Source: CAYJLA01 sp964371305
GTDB lineage: Bacteria > Bacillota_I > Bacilli_A > RFN20 > CAG-826
Assembly: GCA_964371305.1 (NCBI GenBank)
Contig: CAYJLA010000008.1
Coordinates: 1 to 43,775, forward strand
DNA: 43,775 bases
Reading direction: 5' to 3'
Each line of letters opens with the position of its first letter. The stretch's first letter is position 1. Shown here one piece after another: positions 23,885 to 31,488 of this stretch. Both the position numbers and the translations under genes were made by a program. The notes under the pieces are model-generated. The model was not told the DNA's origin. It saw only the letters and a program-made list of their open reading frames with translations, and did no database searches.

Positions 23885-24961
23885 ATGAGTGAAGAAAAGA
23901 AAGTCGTTGCTACTGAAGAAGTTGTAGAAACATCAGTAGAAGAAGTTGTTGCGGAAGCAAAAGTTGAATTACCTGCAGCGTTAATCACATTAAGAAAGTG
24001 TTTGGAAGCTGGAGTACATTATGGACACCATACACGTAAATGGAATCCAAAAATGAAGCCATATATTTATGGCGCAAGAAACGGAATTTATCTCATTGAT
24101 TTAAACAAATCAGTAGAAAAAATTACAGAAGCATATATTGCTTTACGTAAAATCGTTGAAGATGGTGGTAAAGTTTTATTTGTCGGAACAAAAAAACAAG
24201 TTAAAGAAATCGTAATTGAAGAAGCAATTCGTTCAGGTAGTTTCTATATGACTAACAGATGGTTAGGCGGAACATTAACTAACTTTAGAACTATTCAAGG
24301 TCGTTTAAAACACTTAAAAGATTTAGAAAAATGTGCAGAAGATGGAACATTTGATTCATTAAGCAAAAAAGAAGCGTCAGGAAAACGTAAAGAAATGGAA
24401 AAACTTTCAGCTAACCTTGAAGGTATTAAAGAAATGCGTAGAGTACCAAGTGCTATTGTTATTACTGACCCAATGCTTGAAGCAATTGCCGTAAAAGAAG
24501 CTAGAAAATTAAAAATACCATTATTCGGTATTGTTGATACAAACGCAAATCCAGAAGATGTTGATTTCCCAATTCCTGCTAATGATGATGCAACAAAATC
24601 AGTTAAATTAGTAGTTACTATTTTAGCAGATGCTATTGTCGAAGGTAGAGGTGGAGAAACAGTTCTTGCTTATACTAAAGATGAAGAAGGTGAAGCAACT
24701 ATGAAAGATGCTATTAAATTAGCTGATAAAGAAGCTGCTGAAAAACTTGCTGCTATTAGACAAGCACGTAAAGAAAAACAAGAACGTTATGAAAAAATGA
24801 TGGCTGAAAAAATGGCTCGCAGAGAAAAATATAATGCAGAAAAAGCAAACGGAAGAGTTGAGGTTGCTCCAGAAGTTAAAGTAACGGAAGAAGTTAAAGC
24901 AGAAGATAAAGTTGCTAAGGCTCCACGTGCAAAAAAAGAAACTGAAACAAAAGGAGAATAA
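23885..24961 (+). CDS. rpsB: 30S ribosomal protein S2 with long extensions
   Basis: A 358-residue S2, about 110 residues longer than Bacillus S2 (about 246). The family core starts near residue 36 (ITLRKCLEAGVHYGHHTRKW) and includes YGARNGIYLIDL and MTNRWLGGTLTNF, ending near residue 258. About 30 extra residues at the N-terminus are Glu/Val-rich, and about 100 at the C-terminus are rich in Lys, Glu and Ala, likely a charged coiled or disordered tail. Extended S2 tails are known in Mollicutes and relatives. ATG 23885 has a strong AAGGAGG at 23871-23877. Codon use is that of a highly expressed gene. Confidence 0.95.
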   Translation: MSEEKKVVATEEVVETSVEEVVAEAKVELPAALITLRKCLEAGVHYGHHTRKWNPKMKPYIYGARNGIYLIDLNKSVEKITEAYIALRKIVEDGGKVLFVGTKKQVKEIVIEEAIRSGSFYMTNRWLGGTLTNFRTIQGRLKHLKDLEKCAEDGTFDSLSKKEASGKRKEMEKLSANLEGIKEMRRVPSAIVITDPMLEAIAVKEARKLKIPLFGIVDTNANPEDVDFPIPANDDATKSVKLVVTILADAIVEGRGGETVLAYTKDEEGEATMKDAIKLADKEAAEKLAAIRQARKEKQERYEKMMAEKMARREKYNAEKANGRVEVAPEVKVTEEVKAEDKVAKAPRAKKETETKGE

Positions 24962-24963
24962 TT

Positions 24964-25836
24964 ATGTCTAACATGATTGAATTAATTAAAACATTACGTG
25001 ACCGCACTGGTGCTGGTATGAGTGATTGTAAAAATGCTCTTACACAAAACGACATGGACATTGAAAAAGCTTGTGACTGGTTAAGAGAACAAGGTATTGC
25101 TAAATCAGCAAAAAAAGCTGGTAGAATTGCGGCTGAAGGCTTAACAGGAACAAGAGTTTGTGAGTGTAATCCAAAAGCGGTAATCGTAGAAGTTAACTGT
25201 GAAACTGACTTCGTTGCAAAAGGTGAAAGATTTGTAAACTTAGTTGAAGAAACAAAAAAAGTTATTTTACATAACGAAGCTAAAAATTTAGATGAAGCCC
25301 TTGAACTAACTTCAGCACTCTTTAGTGATGCTGCTGTATCTATGGGTGAAAAAATCTCATTACGTAGATTTGAAATTGTAAAATATACTGCAGAACAATC
25401 ACTTGCTTCATATATTCATATGGGTGGTAAAATTTCAGTTCTTGTCCATTTAAATAAAGTTAATGAAGAATTAGCTCGCGGTCTTGCAATGCACATTGCA
25501 GCAAATAACCCATCATATGTTGATAAAAACGATGTACCAAGCGATGTTATTGAACACGAAAAGAAAGTTGCATATGAAACTGCTAAGTTGGACGAAAAAT
25601 TAAAAGATAAACCAGAAGCAGCACTTGCAAAAATTATTGAAGGTAAAGTTAATAAAATTATTTCTGAATCAACACTAAGTGAACAAAAATACTTATTAGA
25701 TGATTCAAAAACAGTTGGTCAATTACTAAAAGAATTAAATACTGAAGTGATCAAATTTGTTCGTTATCAAGTTGGTGAAGGAATCGAAAAACGTAAAGAT
25801 GACTTTGCTGCTGAAGTAATGAGTCAAGTAGGTTAA
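24964..25836 (+). CDS. tsf: Translation elongation factor Ts
   Basis: A 290-residue EF-Ts that recycles EF-Tu-GDP. The N-terminal UBA-like domain has LRDRTGAGMSDCKNAL; then VEVNCETDFVAK, IHMGGKISVLV and MHIAANNPSYV, and GKVNKIISE in the C-terminal part. ATG 24964 with AAAGGAGA directly before. Two bases after rpsB, as in nearly all Firmicutes, and closed by a terminator. Confidence 0.97.
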   Translation: MSNMIELIKTLRDRTGAGMSDCKNALTQNDMDIEKACDWLREQGIAKSAKKAGRIAAEGLTGTRVCECNPKAVIVEVNCETDFVAKGERFVNLVEETKKVILHNEAKNLDEALELTSALFSDAAVSMGEKISLRRFEIVKYTAEQSLASYIHMGGKISVLVHLNKVNEELARGLAMHIAANNPSYVDKNDVPSDVIEHEKKVAYETAKLDEKLKDKPEAALAKIIEGKVNKIISESTLSEQKYLLDDSKTVGQLLKELNTEVIKFVRYQVGEGIEKRKDDFAAEVMSQVG

Positions 25837-25844
25837 GCATTCTA

Positions 25845-25869
25845 AAAACACTCTTTTATGAGTGTTTTT
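25845..25869 (+). terminator. Terminator between tsf and pyrH
   Basis: Stem AAAACACTC (25845-25853) and GAGTGTTTT (25860-25868), six-base loop, T run to about 25871. No promoter is evident between it and pyrH, so partial read-through probably feeds pyrH-frr. Confidence 0.9.
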
Positions 25870-25897
25870 TTATAACAAGTAAATAGGAGGAATTAAC

Positions 25898-26638
25898 ATG
25901 GAAATTACAAACACCAAACCTCGTTATAAACGTATTTTAATAAAACTTTCCGGCGAAGCATTATCAGATAAAAATAACAGAAATATTATCTCAAAAGAGA
26001 AGTTAGCATCTATTACCGATGTTATTTATAAAATTCAACAATCTGGTGTAGAAGTTGGCATCGTTATTGGGGCTGGCAATATATGGCGTGGAAAATTAGG
26101 TAAAGAATTAAACATTGAAAGAGCCACTGCTGATTACATGGGAATGATGGGCACAATTGTTAACTCAATGGCTTTATCATCTTCGTTGAATGAAAAAGGT
26201 GCACAATGCAGAATCATGTCAGCACTTGAAGTTAAGGCCGTTAGCGAACCTTATATTCGTCTTAGAGCTATCAATCATCTTGCAAAAAAAACTATAGTTA
26301 TCTTTGCTGCAGGTACTGGTAATCCATTTTTTACAACTGATACTGCTGCATGCTTAAGAGCATTAGAGACTAATTGTGATGCAATATTTATGGCTAAAAA
26401 TAATGTCGAAGGTGTTTATGATAGCGATCCTAGAAAGAATAAAGACGCAAAATTGCTTAAAAAACAAACATTCCATGATATAATAATAAATAAGTTAGAT
26501 GTAATGGATCATACCGCAGTAACGTTGTTAAACGATAGTAATATCAAAATTCATGTATTTAATATGGATAATGCTGATAACTTTATTGAAATACTCAATG
26601 GCAACGATGTAGGTACCGTTATTACAAAAGGAGATTAA
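25898..26638 (+). CDS. pyrH: Uridylate kinase
   Basis: A 246-residue hexameric UMP kinase of the amino-acid kinase fold. Visible: RILIKLSGEALSD (about residues 13-25), IVIGAGNIWRG, ADYMGMMGTIVNSMAL, FAAGTGNPFFTTDTAA and NVEGVYDSDPRKNKDA. It converts UMP to UDP. ATG 25898 has AGGAGG at 25886-25891. Two bases separate it from frr. Confidence 0.97.
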   Translation: MEITNTKPRYKRILIKLSGEALSDKNNRNIISKEKLASITDVIYKIQQSGVEVGIVIGAGNIWRGKLGKELNIERATADYMGMMGTIVNSMALSSSLNEKGAQCRIMSALEVKAVSEPYIRLRAINHLAKKTIVIFAAGTGNPFFTTDTAACLRALETNCDAIFMAKNNVEGVYDSDPRKNKDAKLLKKQTFHDIIINKLDVMDHTAVTLLNDSNIKIHVFNMDNADNFIEILNGNDVGTVITKGD

Positions 26639-26640
26639 TT

Positions 26641-27186
26641 ATGGATGAATTAGCATTAAGCGCAAAAGAAAGAATGGAGAGATCTCTCATTTCATTAGAA
26701 GAAAATTTTGCATTACTACGTACTGGTAGGGCAAATCCTGCTATACTTGCAAAAGTTACAGCGGATTATTATGGTGAGAAAACTTTAATTAATCAAATTT
26801 GTGCTGTTTCAGTACCTGAACCAAGACAAATCATTGTAAAACCTTATGATAGAAACGATGTTAAGGCAGTTGCTGCCGGTATAGTCGCTGCTGATTTAGG
26901 ATTTAATCCACAAGTTGAAGCAGACTTAATTCGCATTATTGTACCGCCATTAACAGAAGATACACGTAAGCAATTAGTAAAAAAAGCAAAAGCTCTTTCT
27001 GAAGATGCAAAAATTGCAACAAGAAACATTAGACGTGAATATAATGACCTATTAAAATCTGATGATTCATATAGTGATGACCTTAAAAAACGTATTGAAG
27101 CAGATGTGACAAAAGTTACTGAAGAAGCGATCAAGCAAATAGATGCTGCGTTGGTTAAAAAAGAAAAAGAAATAATGACAATTTAA
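26641..27186 (+). CDS. frr: Ribosome recycling factor
   Basis: A 181-residue RRF that, with EF-G, splits post-termination ribosomes. The family ERMERSLISLEENFALLRTG N-terminal helix, VPEPRQIIVKPYDR and IRIIVPPLTEDTRKQLVKKA motifs are present. AAAGGAG ending pyrH provides its ribosome-binding site. It ends the rpsB-tsf-pyrH-frr block at a strong terminator. Confidence 0.97.
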   Translation: MDELALSAKERMERSLISLEENFALLRTGRANPAILAKVTADYYGEKTLINQICAVSVPEPRQIIVKPYDRNDVKAVAAGIVAADLGFNPQVEADLIRIIVPPLTEDTRKQLVKKAKALSEDAKIATRNIRREYNDLLKSDDSYSDDLKKRIEADVTKVTEEAIKQIDAALVKKEKEIMTI

Positions 27187-27199
27187 TTATTATTAGATG

Positions 27200-27230
27200 A
27201 ACCCGAACAAGAATAAGTTCGGGTTTTTTT
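27200..27230 (+). terminator. Intrinsic terminator after frr
   Basis: Perfect nine-base GC-rich stem AACCCGAAC (27200-27208) and GTTCGGGTT (27217-27225), eight-base loop, T run. Confidence 0.95.
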
Positions 27231-27242
27231 ATGTTGTTTTCT

Positions 27243-27271
27243 TTGCACTTTATATAAATAAATAGTATTAT
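27243..27271 (+). promoter_or_regulatory. Promoter giving leaderless start for uppS
   Basis: TATTAT at 27266-27271 with TTGCAC at 27243-27248, 17-base spacer. Six bases separate the -10 from the ATG at 27278 and there is no Shine-Dalgarno sequence. Confidence 0.55.
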
Positions 27272-27277
27272 TTATAT

Positions 27278-28006
27278 ATGAAAAGTTCTTATGAATTAGT
27301 AAAGAAATTAGATCATATTGCTTTTATTATGGACGGCAATGGAAGATGGGCAAATGCTAATGGTTTAATAAGAACATTAGGGCATAAAGCAGCGATTGAT
27401 AAATTAATTCCTATTGTTTTAGAGTGTTCTAGATTAAATATAAAGGCGTGCTCATTATACGCATTTTCAACTGAAAATTGGAAAAGACCAAAGGATGAAA
27501 TCGACAGATTATTTGAATACTTAGACTTATTTTTTAAAAAAGAGATTAATACACTTATAAAAAATGACATTAAAGTCAGAGTTTCAGGTGAAATTGAACG
27601 TTTGCCTGAAAATACTAGGATTACATTGGATAAATCAATTGAACAAACAAGTAATTGTAATGGTATGGTTTTGAATATTTGTTTGTCGTATGGAAGTAGA
27701 GAAGAAATACTAAGAGCTTGCAAAAGTATTTCAAGAAAAGTAAAAGAAGGTTCATTAAGTGTTGATGAAATTACAAATGTTGACTTTGAAAACGAGTTGT
27801 ACACATCAAATCTTCCTATGGTTGATTTAATGATTAGGACAAGTGGTGAAAAACGATTATCTAATTATCTATTATATCAAAACGCATATGCTGAATTTAT
27901 ATTTACAGAAGTGCCATGGCCAGAGTTTTCGGTTAAGCAACTACACTTATGTTTAGATGAATATCAGAATAGAAATAGAAGATATGGAGGGTTGAAAAAT
28001 GAGTAA
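27278..28006 (+). CDS. uppS: Undecaprenyl diphosphate synthase (isoprenyl transferase)
   Basis: A 242-residue cis-prenyltransferase that builds the carrier lipid undecaprenyl diphosphate. Catalytic Asp19 lies in FIMDGNGRWA (residues 16-25), then HKAAIDKLIPIV, LYAFSTENWKRP, and the C-terminal VDLMIRTSGEKRLSNYLLYQ-type block with FTEVPWPEF. Its product would carry peptidoglycan or surface polysaccharide units. It starts the uppS-cdsA-dxr-rseP-polC transcript; the following cdsA overlaps by eight bases. Confidence 0.96.
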   Translation: MKSSYELVKKLDHIAFIMDGNGRWANANGLIRTLGHKAAIDKLIPIVLECSRLNIKACSLYAFSTENWKRPKDEIDRLFEYLDLFFKKEINTLIKNDIKVRVSGEIERLPENTRITLDKSIEQTSNCNGMVLNICLSYGSREEILRACKSISRKVKEGSLSVDEITNVDFENELYTSNLPMVDLMIRTSGEKRLSNYLLYQNAYAEFIFTEVPWPEFSVKQLHLCLDEYQNRNRRYGGLKNE

Positions 28007-29012
28007 ACACGGCATACAAATTAACGAATTAAACGAAAATATGAAAAGTTCGATGAGGTCACGAATTTTTATATCGCTACTTCTTGTTGCAATAGGTTTA
28101 CCTTGTCTTGTTTTAGGAGGTTGGTTTTACTTTGTTTTAATTGTGCTAGTTGTTGGACTTGGAACATACGAAATGGTCAAATCAAGCATGGACAAATTTT
28201 CCGTCACTGTTCTATTAATAAATTTATTTGTCATGTATGCTCTTGTTATATGGGGGTTCATGCGTGTTTTCCTTGAACAAGATCCTTTCTCACCGGGCTT
28301 TGTTTTTGAATTAGAGATGTACTTTCAAAATGTATATTTATCTCCATTTGCATTAATGCTTATGGTGGGAATTATGTTCTTCTTCGTTATTATGAAAGAA
28401 GATATAAGTGTTTTAGATGCTTGTTATTTGATTGCTATGACTTTAGTTTTAGCTACTGCTTTTCAGTCCTTTTTGATTATTAGATTTCTTCCTTTTTCCG
28501 AATTCGCATCAACAAGTGGTTCGGTAGTGGATACTACTTCTGATATTTTTAAATATTTTCATTCAATGCTTTTAATACTTTATGTATTGTTTGCAACCAT
28601 GTTAAATGATATTTTTGCTTATTTCTTTGGTGTCTTATTTGGCAAAACAAAAATTAACCCAAGAATCTCGCCTAAAAAAACATATGAAGGTTTTTATTGG
28701 GGTATTGCATGTAGTTTTGTAATATCATCTGCTTTTGCTCTTATTATGGCCGCAGTCGGATTCCCATTATTGCCAAGTCTTACAATAGATAATTGGTATT
28801 GGATACTACTTTTATCATTAATTATGCCTTTAGTCGGTAATCTTGGTGATTTTACATTCTCTGCGATTAAAAGAAGTTTCAATATAAAAGACTATTCTAA
28901 TATTTTAAGGAGTCACGGCGGTATTTTAGATAGACTTGATTCAATTATATTTAGTTCAATGTCTGTTGTAATTCTACTAAATTTCATTAATACCGGATGG
29001 CGATTTGTATGA
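27999..29012 (+). CDS. cdsA: Phosphatidate cytidylyltransferase
   Basis: A 337-residue membrane enzyme making CDP-diacylglycerol from phosphatidate and CTP. About eight membrane segments; family motifs are RISPKKTYEGFYWG (about residues 224-237) and the C-terminal GDFTFSAIKRSFNIKD with HGGILDRLDS (about 306-315). GGAGG at 27986-27990 is eight bases before ATG 27999. It is somewhat longer than Bacillus CdsA, mainly through a longer loop around residues 165-185. Confidence 0.95.
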   Translation: MSKHGIQINELNENMKSSMRSRIFISLLLVAIGLPCLVLGGWFYFVLIVLVVGLGTYEMVKSSMDKFSVTVLLINLFVMYALVIWGFMRVFLEQDPFSPGFVFELEMYFQNVYLSPFALMLMVGIMFFFVIMKEDISVLDACYLIAMTLVLATAFQSFLIIRFLPFSEFASTSGSVVDTTSDIFKYFHSMLLILYVLFATMLNDIFAYFFGVLFGKTKINPRISPKKTYEGFYWGIACSFVISSAFALIMAAVGFPLLPSLTIDNWYWILLLSLIMPLVGNLGDFTFSAIKRSFNIKDYSNILRSHGGILDRLDSIIFSSMSVVILLNFINTGWRFV

Positions 29013-30166
29013 TAGAACTTCTTGTTTTAGGAATAAGCGGAAGTATTGGAAAACAAACGATAGACATAATAGATGAATCCCCTGATAAATTTCGTTTAAT
29101 AGGTGCTTCAGTCGGAAATAATGTTAAATATTTGAAAGAAATTATTTTAAAATACGATAGTTTAAAATATGTATATGTAATAGATAAAAAGAATGCAAAA
29201 TTATTGCAAGATGATAATCCTGATTTAGTTGTGTTTTATGGTGATAATGGATTAAAGAATTTAGTTAAAGTGTGCAATGTTCATATGGTAGTAAATGCTT
29301 TAGTTGGATTTGCAGGGTTCATACCTACAATAACCGCTATAAAAAAAGGCGTTGATGTTGCTTTGGCGAATAAAGAATCTCTTGTTGTTGGCGGAGAGTT
29401 GATAAAAAAAGAATTGCGTAAGTCTAAGTCAAAAATCTATCCTATTGATTCAGAACACAGTGCAATATATAAATGTTTGAAAAATGTTAATGAAGATAGT
29501 GTAAAAAAACTAATTATTACTGCTTCTGGAGGTAGTTTAAGAGACTTGAATTTAGAAGAGTTAAAAAACGTTACTGTTGAAGATGTATTAAATCATCCTA
29601 CATGGTCAATGGGAAAGAAAATTACTGTTGATTCGGCTACTATGATGAATAAAGCATTTGAAGTTGTTGAGGCTTATTATTTGTTTAATAAAAAAATTAA
29701 AGATATTGAAGTAGTGTTTGATTATAAGTCATATGTTCACTCTATTGTTGAATTAAAAAACAAGTCTTATATTTTAGAGGCTGGTGTGCCAGATATGCAC
29801 AAGCCAATACGTAACGCACTGAATAAATTCATTAATTGTGATGAAGATTTATATTTTGTTTCTAGTAAAAAAGAATTGTTTGCTAAGTATGAACTACAAG
29901 AATTTGATCATGAACGTTTTAAATTAATAAGTCTTGCAAAAAAATTATTAAAAACAAAAGGCAATATGCTTTGCATATTCAATGCCGCTAATGATGTGTT
30001 AGTAAATCAATTTCTTAATGGAAAAATTTCCTTTATTGATATAGAATATTATATAGTCAAAGCATTAGAAAATATTCCATATAAAAAGCATGTTAGTATT
30101 AGGACATTAGTCAAAACTAATGCAATGACAATTGAATATATTAATAATATGTTGATGGAGAAATAA
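29009..30166 (+). CDS. dxr: 1-deoxy-D-xylulose 5-phosphate reductoisomerase
   Basis: A 385-residue DXR, second step of the MEP isoprenoid pathway. I use ATG 29009, which overlaps the cdsA stop (ATGA); ATG 28997 is in frame but further inside cdsA. NADPH motif GISGSIGKQ (about residues 8-16), LANKESLVVGGELI, the metal-binding PIDSEHSAIYKCL, TASGGSLRD, and HPTWSMGKKITVDSATMMNK. Its presence means the organism makes IPP by the MEP route, feeding UppS. Only two bases separate it from rseP. Confidence 0.96.
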   Translation: MIELLVLGISGSIGKQTIDIIDESPDKFRLIGASVGNNVKYLKEIILKYDSLKYVYVIDKKNAKLLQDDNPDLVVFYGDNGLKNLVKVCNVHMVVNALVGFAGFIPTITAIKKGVDVALANKESLVVGGELIKKELRKSKSKIYPIDSEHSAIYKCLKNVNEDSVKKLIITASGGSLRDLNLEELKNVTVEDVLNHPTWSMGKKITVDSATMMNKAFEVVEAYYLFNKKIKDIEVVFDYKSYVHSIVELKNKSYILEAGVPDMHKPIRNALNKFINCDEDLYFVSSKKELFAKYELQEFDHERFKLISLAKKLLKTKGNMLCIFNAANDVLVNQFLNGKISFIDIEYYIVKALENIPYKKHVSIRTLVKTNAMTIEYINNMLMEK

Positions 30167-30168
30167 TT

Positions 30169-31488
30169 ATGGAAGTGTTAAATTGGATTTTAGGTATAGT
30201 AATGTTTGTCGTTGCTCTTTCGTTTATTGTAGCAATACATGAACTAGGGCATTTACTTACTGCAAAAATGTTTGGAGTATATTGTTTTGATTATTCAATT
30301 GGATTTGGTCCAAAACTTTATCAGTCAAAATTAAGAGAAGGACAAGAAACCACATTTACTATTAGAGCGATACCTTTAGGTGGGTTTGTTTCTATGTATG
30401 GTGAAGGGGTAGAACTCGAGCAAGAAATTAAAGTTGCACCTAACAGAAATTTAGAGGGTGTTGCAAAATGGAAAAGATTTATTATTTTCTCTGCAGGCAT
30501 TTTTCTAAATTTTATATTGGGTTTTGCGTTGATTTTTATCGCAAATCAAGCTTTTGAGCACCCATACATTGTTTCGCCTGTTGTAAATCAAGAGTTACAA
30601 CAATCATCTTTGGTTATTGATGTAGTCGAGGATAGTGATATTTATTCATTAGGTATAAAAGGTGGGGATGCAATTAGATATATAAATGATCCTAGTTCTA
30701 ATTATATAATTTTAGATCAAGAAGTTATTATCGAAAATGAAGGCGAAGAGTTTGTATATGTTTTAACATATCCTAAGTCATTACCAACAAGCTTAACCGA
30801 TCCTATTGTAAGTGATGATTTGCACTTGTTTATAGCTAGAACTGAACTTACCGAAGCACAAGAAGAAATTGGATTGCAATACGCCCCTAACGTAAATAAT
30901 GAATACACTCCAACAATTGAAACATATAATGGTATTTCGATTGATTTAGATTTTTATGTTAATAGCGGCACTTCTGAAGAACCAAAATATGACTTAGAAA
31001 TGTTTGAAACTAAAACATTTAATATTACTGCAGATACAAAAAATAATGAATGGAAAGACTTCGGTTTAAATATTAAAGTGTTTCATCAGTGGTATGATTT
31101 TCCAACAGCAATGAGAGTTTCTTGGAATGATTTTGCTTACGCAAATACAGCTGTCTTTGAAGCTGTTGGTGGTTTGTTCATTGGCACTGGGTGGGATAGT
31201 TTAGGCGGACCTGTTGCTATATTAACGCAATCAACAACCGCATTAACTGCATATGGATTTGGTAGTTATTTATATTTATGGGGATTTATTTCTTGTAATC
31301 TTGCTATATTGAATTTATTACCGTTCCCTGGATTAGATGGATGGCACTTACTTGTTGTAAGTTTTGAAGGAATTACACGTAAAAAAATACCTTCAAAATA
31401 TAAGAATATTGTCGCTACAGTAGGAATATTATTGTTATTTGCATTAATGTTTTTTGTGTTTATTAAAGACATCATAGGATTGTTTTAA
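30169..31488 (+). CDS. rseP: Site-2 protease RseP/RasP (M50)
   Basis: A 439-residue intramembrane zinc protease. HELGH (His24-Glu25-x-x-His28) in the first membrane segment, GFGPKLYQ and PLGGFVSMYGEG behind it, a PDZ-like soluble region in the middle (longer than usual, about residues 130-320), and the third zinc ligand motif LNLLPFPGLDGW (about 381-392) before the last membrane segments. RasP-type proteases cut anti-sigma factors and remnant signal peptides. The stop TAA overlaps the polC ATG. The proS gene that usually intervenes is absent. Confidence 0.95.
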   Translation: MEVLNWILGIVMFVVALSFIVAIHELGHLLTAKMFGVYCFDYSIGFGPKLYQSKLREGQETTFTIRAIPLGGFVSMYGEGVELEQEIKVAPNRNLEGVAKWKRFIIFSAGIFLNFILGFALIFIANQAFEHPYIVSPVVNQELQQSSLVIDVVEDSDIYSLGIKGGDAIRYINDPSSNYIILDQEVIIENEGEEFVYVLTYPKSLPTSLTDPIVSDDLHLFIARTELTEAQEEIGLQYAPNVNNEYTPTIETYNGISIDLDFYVNSGTSEEPKYDLEMFETKTFNITADTKNNEWKDFGLNIKVFHQWYDFPTAMRVSWNDFAYANTAVFEAVGGLFIGTGWDSLGGPVAILTQSTTALTAYGFGSYLYLWGFISCNLAILNLLPFPGLDGWHLLVVSFEGITRKKIPSKYKNIVATVGILLLFALMFFVFIKDIIGLF

